Shown: positions 4,736 to 5,164 of the stretch, piece by piece
How the letters are laid out: every line of letters starts with the position of its first letter
How positions within the stretch are numbered: the first letter of the stretch is position 1
Origin: Conexibacter sp.
Lineage (GTDB): Bacteria; Actinomycetota; Thermoleophilia; Solirubrobacterales; Solirubrobacteraceae
Reading direction: 5' to 3'
Assembly (NCBI GenBank): GCA_025964055.1
Contig: JAOPZP010000479.1
Coordinates: forward strand, 1-5,164
Length of the DNA: 5,164 nt
Notes under the pieces: model-generated
Database searches by the model: none
Seen by the model: the letters and a program-made list of their open reading frames with translations, nothing else
Told to the model about the DNA's origin: nothing
Position numbers and translations under genes: made by a program

Positions 4736-5164
4736 ATGGTCGAGGAGCTCGAGGATCGGTTCGTCGTGGTGGACGGGGTGCGCCTGCACTACGTCGAGGC
4801 CGGCGAGGGACCGCTGGTCGTGCTGCTGCACGGCTTCCCCGACTTCTGGTGGACGTGGCGCCACGTCATCCCGGTGCTTGTGGCGGCCGGCTTCCGCGTC
4901 GTGGCCGTCGACCAGCGCGGCTACGCGCTGTCGGACCGGCCCAGGCACTGGCGCGACTACCGCGTCGAGCGCCTCGCCGCCGACGTCGACGGGCTGATCA
5001 CGGCGCTCGGCGAGCAGCGCGCGCACGTCGTCGGCCACGACTGGGGTGCCGCTGTGGCGTGGATCCTCGCCTCGCTGCACCCCGAGCGCGTCGAGCGCCT
5101 GGCGATCCTCAACGTGCCGCACCCCGAGCGCATGGAGCGTGCGCTGCGCACGTCGATCCGGCAG
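4736..5164 (+). CDS. Alpha/beta hydrolase, epoxide hydrolase type (N-terminal 143 residues; cut by window end)
   Basis: The frame runs from the ATG at 4736 to the window end: 143 codons, about half of a roughly 280-330-residue enzyme. Visible elements in order: the strand pair VVVDGVRLHYVEAG (10-23); the oxyanion-hole motif HGFP (32-35) followed by DFWWTWRHVIP; VVAVDQRGYALSDRP (55-69), the usual second-strand motif; the nucleophile elbow VVGHDWGAAVAW (98-109) with Asp102 as predicted nucleophile; and LNVPHPERM (125-133). An Asp nucleophile in GHDWG marks soluble epoxide hydrolases, where it attacks the oxirane to form an ester that water then cleaves, giving a vicinal diol. Fluoroacetate and haloalkane dehalogenases share the Asp and cannot be excluded, because the cap-domain tyrosines and the catalytic His lie beyond the window. 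No signal peptide, so cytosolic. It appears to be transcribed separately from ftsEX. Confidence 0.9.
   Translation, partial: MVEELEDRFVVVDGVRLHYVEAGEGPLVVLLHGFPDFWWTWRHVIPVLVAAGFRVVAVDQRGYALSDRPRHWRDYRVERLAADVDGLITALGEQRAHVVGHDWGAAVAWILASLHPERVERLAILNVPHPERMERALRTSIRQ

Noticed and set aside
3146..5122. Minus-strand open frame of 658 codons opposite ftsE, ftsX and the hydrolase
   Set aside because: It spans three well-supported plus-strand genes and the hairpin repeats. His/Asp/Arg-rich antisense composition explains its length in such GC-rich DNA.

Overview
The window is very GC-rich, its coding regions use G/C-ending codons, and it carries six protein-coding genes or gene parts. The protein styles (a Thermoleophilia-like secreted calcium-loop protein, a divergent actinobacterial FtsEX pair, an M16B peptidase, an Asp-nucleophile epoxide hydrolase) and TANNNT -10 boxes placed at leaderless spacing suggest a high-GC actinobacterium. 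Order Solirubrobacterales (Solirubrobacter/Conexibacter-like) is my best guess. That placement is inference from style, not from a search.

Left arm, minus strand (positions 2701 down to 1): a GTG-started M16B zinc peptidase (2701-1451); a small nucleotidyltransferase-fold protein that has lost the canonical active-site residues (1398-1015); and a secreted thrombospondin-type-3-repeat protein whose C-terminus runs off the window (933-1). The last gene is easily missed because its stop codon lies outside the window. The gaps of 52 and 81 nt contain no recognisable minus-strand -10 box but do contain GC-rich hairpins, so the three genes may form one operon with internal attenuation or processing sites.

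Centre: a 73-nt divergent promoter region (2702-2774) separates the peptidase from ftsE-ftsX on the plus strand. ftsE (2775-3677) and ftsX (3674-4570) overlap by ATGA and encode the ATPase and membrane subunits of the division-linked ABC complex that controls peptidoglycan hydrolases. FtsE carries a long charged C-terminal tail. Neither prfB upstream nor smpB downstream, the usual actinobacterial neighbours, is present here.

Right arm: directly after the ftsX stop lies a tandem array of 24-bp hairpin-forming units followed by a larger hairpin (4570-4683), probably the end of the ftsEX transcript. A TANNNT box then lies just ahead of an epoxide-hydrolase-type alpha/beta hydrolase (4736 onward) that is cut by the window end.

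No RNA genes, mobile elements, CRISPR arrays or origins were seen. There is no evidence of a wholly new multi-gene system. The most unusual items are the hairpin repeat array fused to the ftsX stop, the degenerate nucleotidyltransferase, the acidic insertion in the secreted protein, and the leaderless gene architecture.
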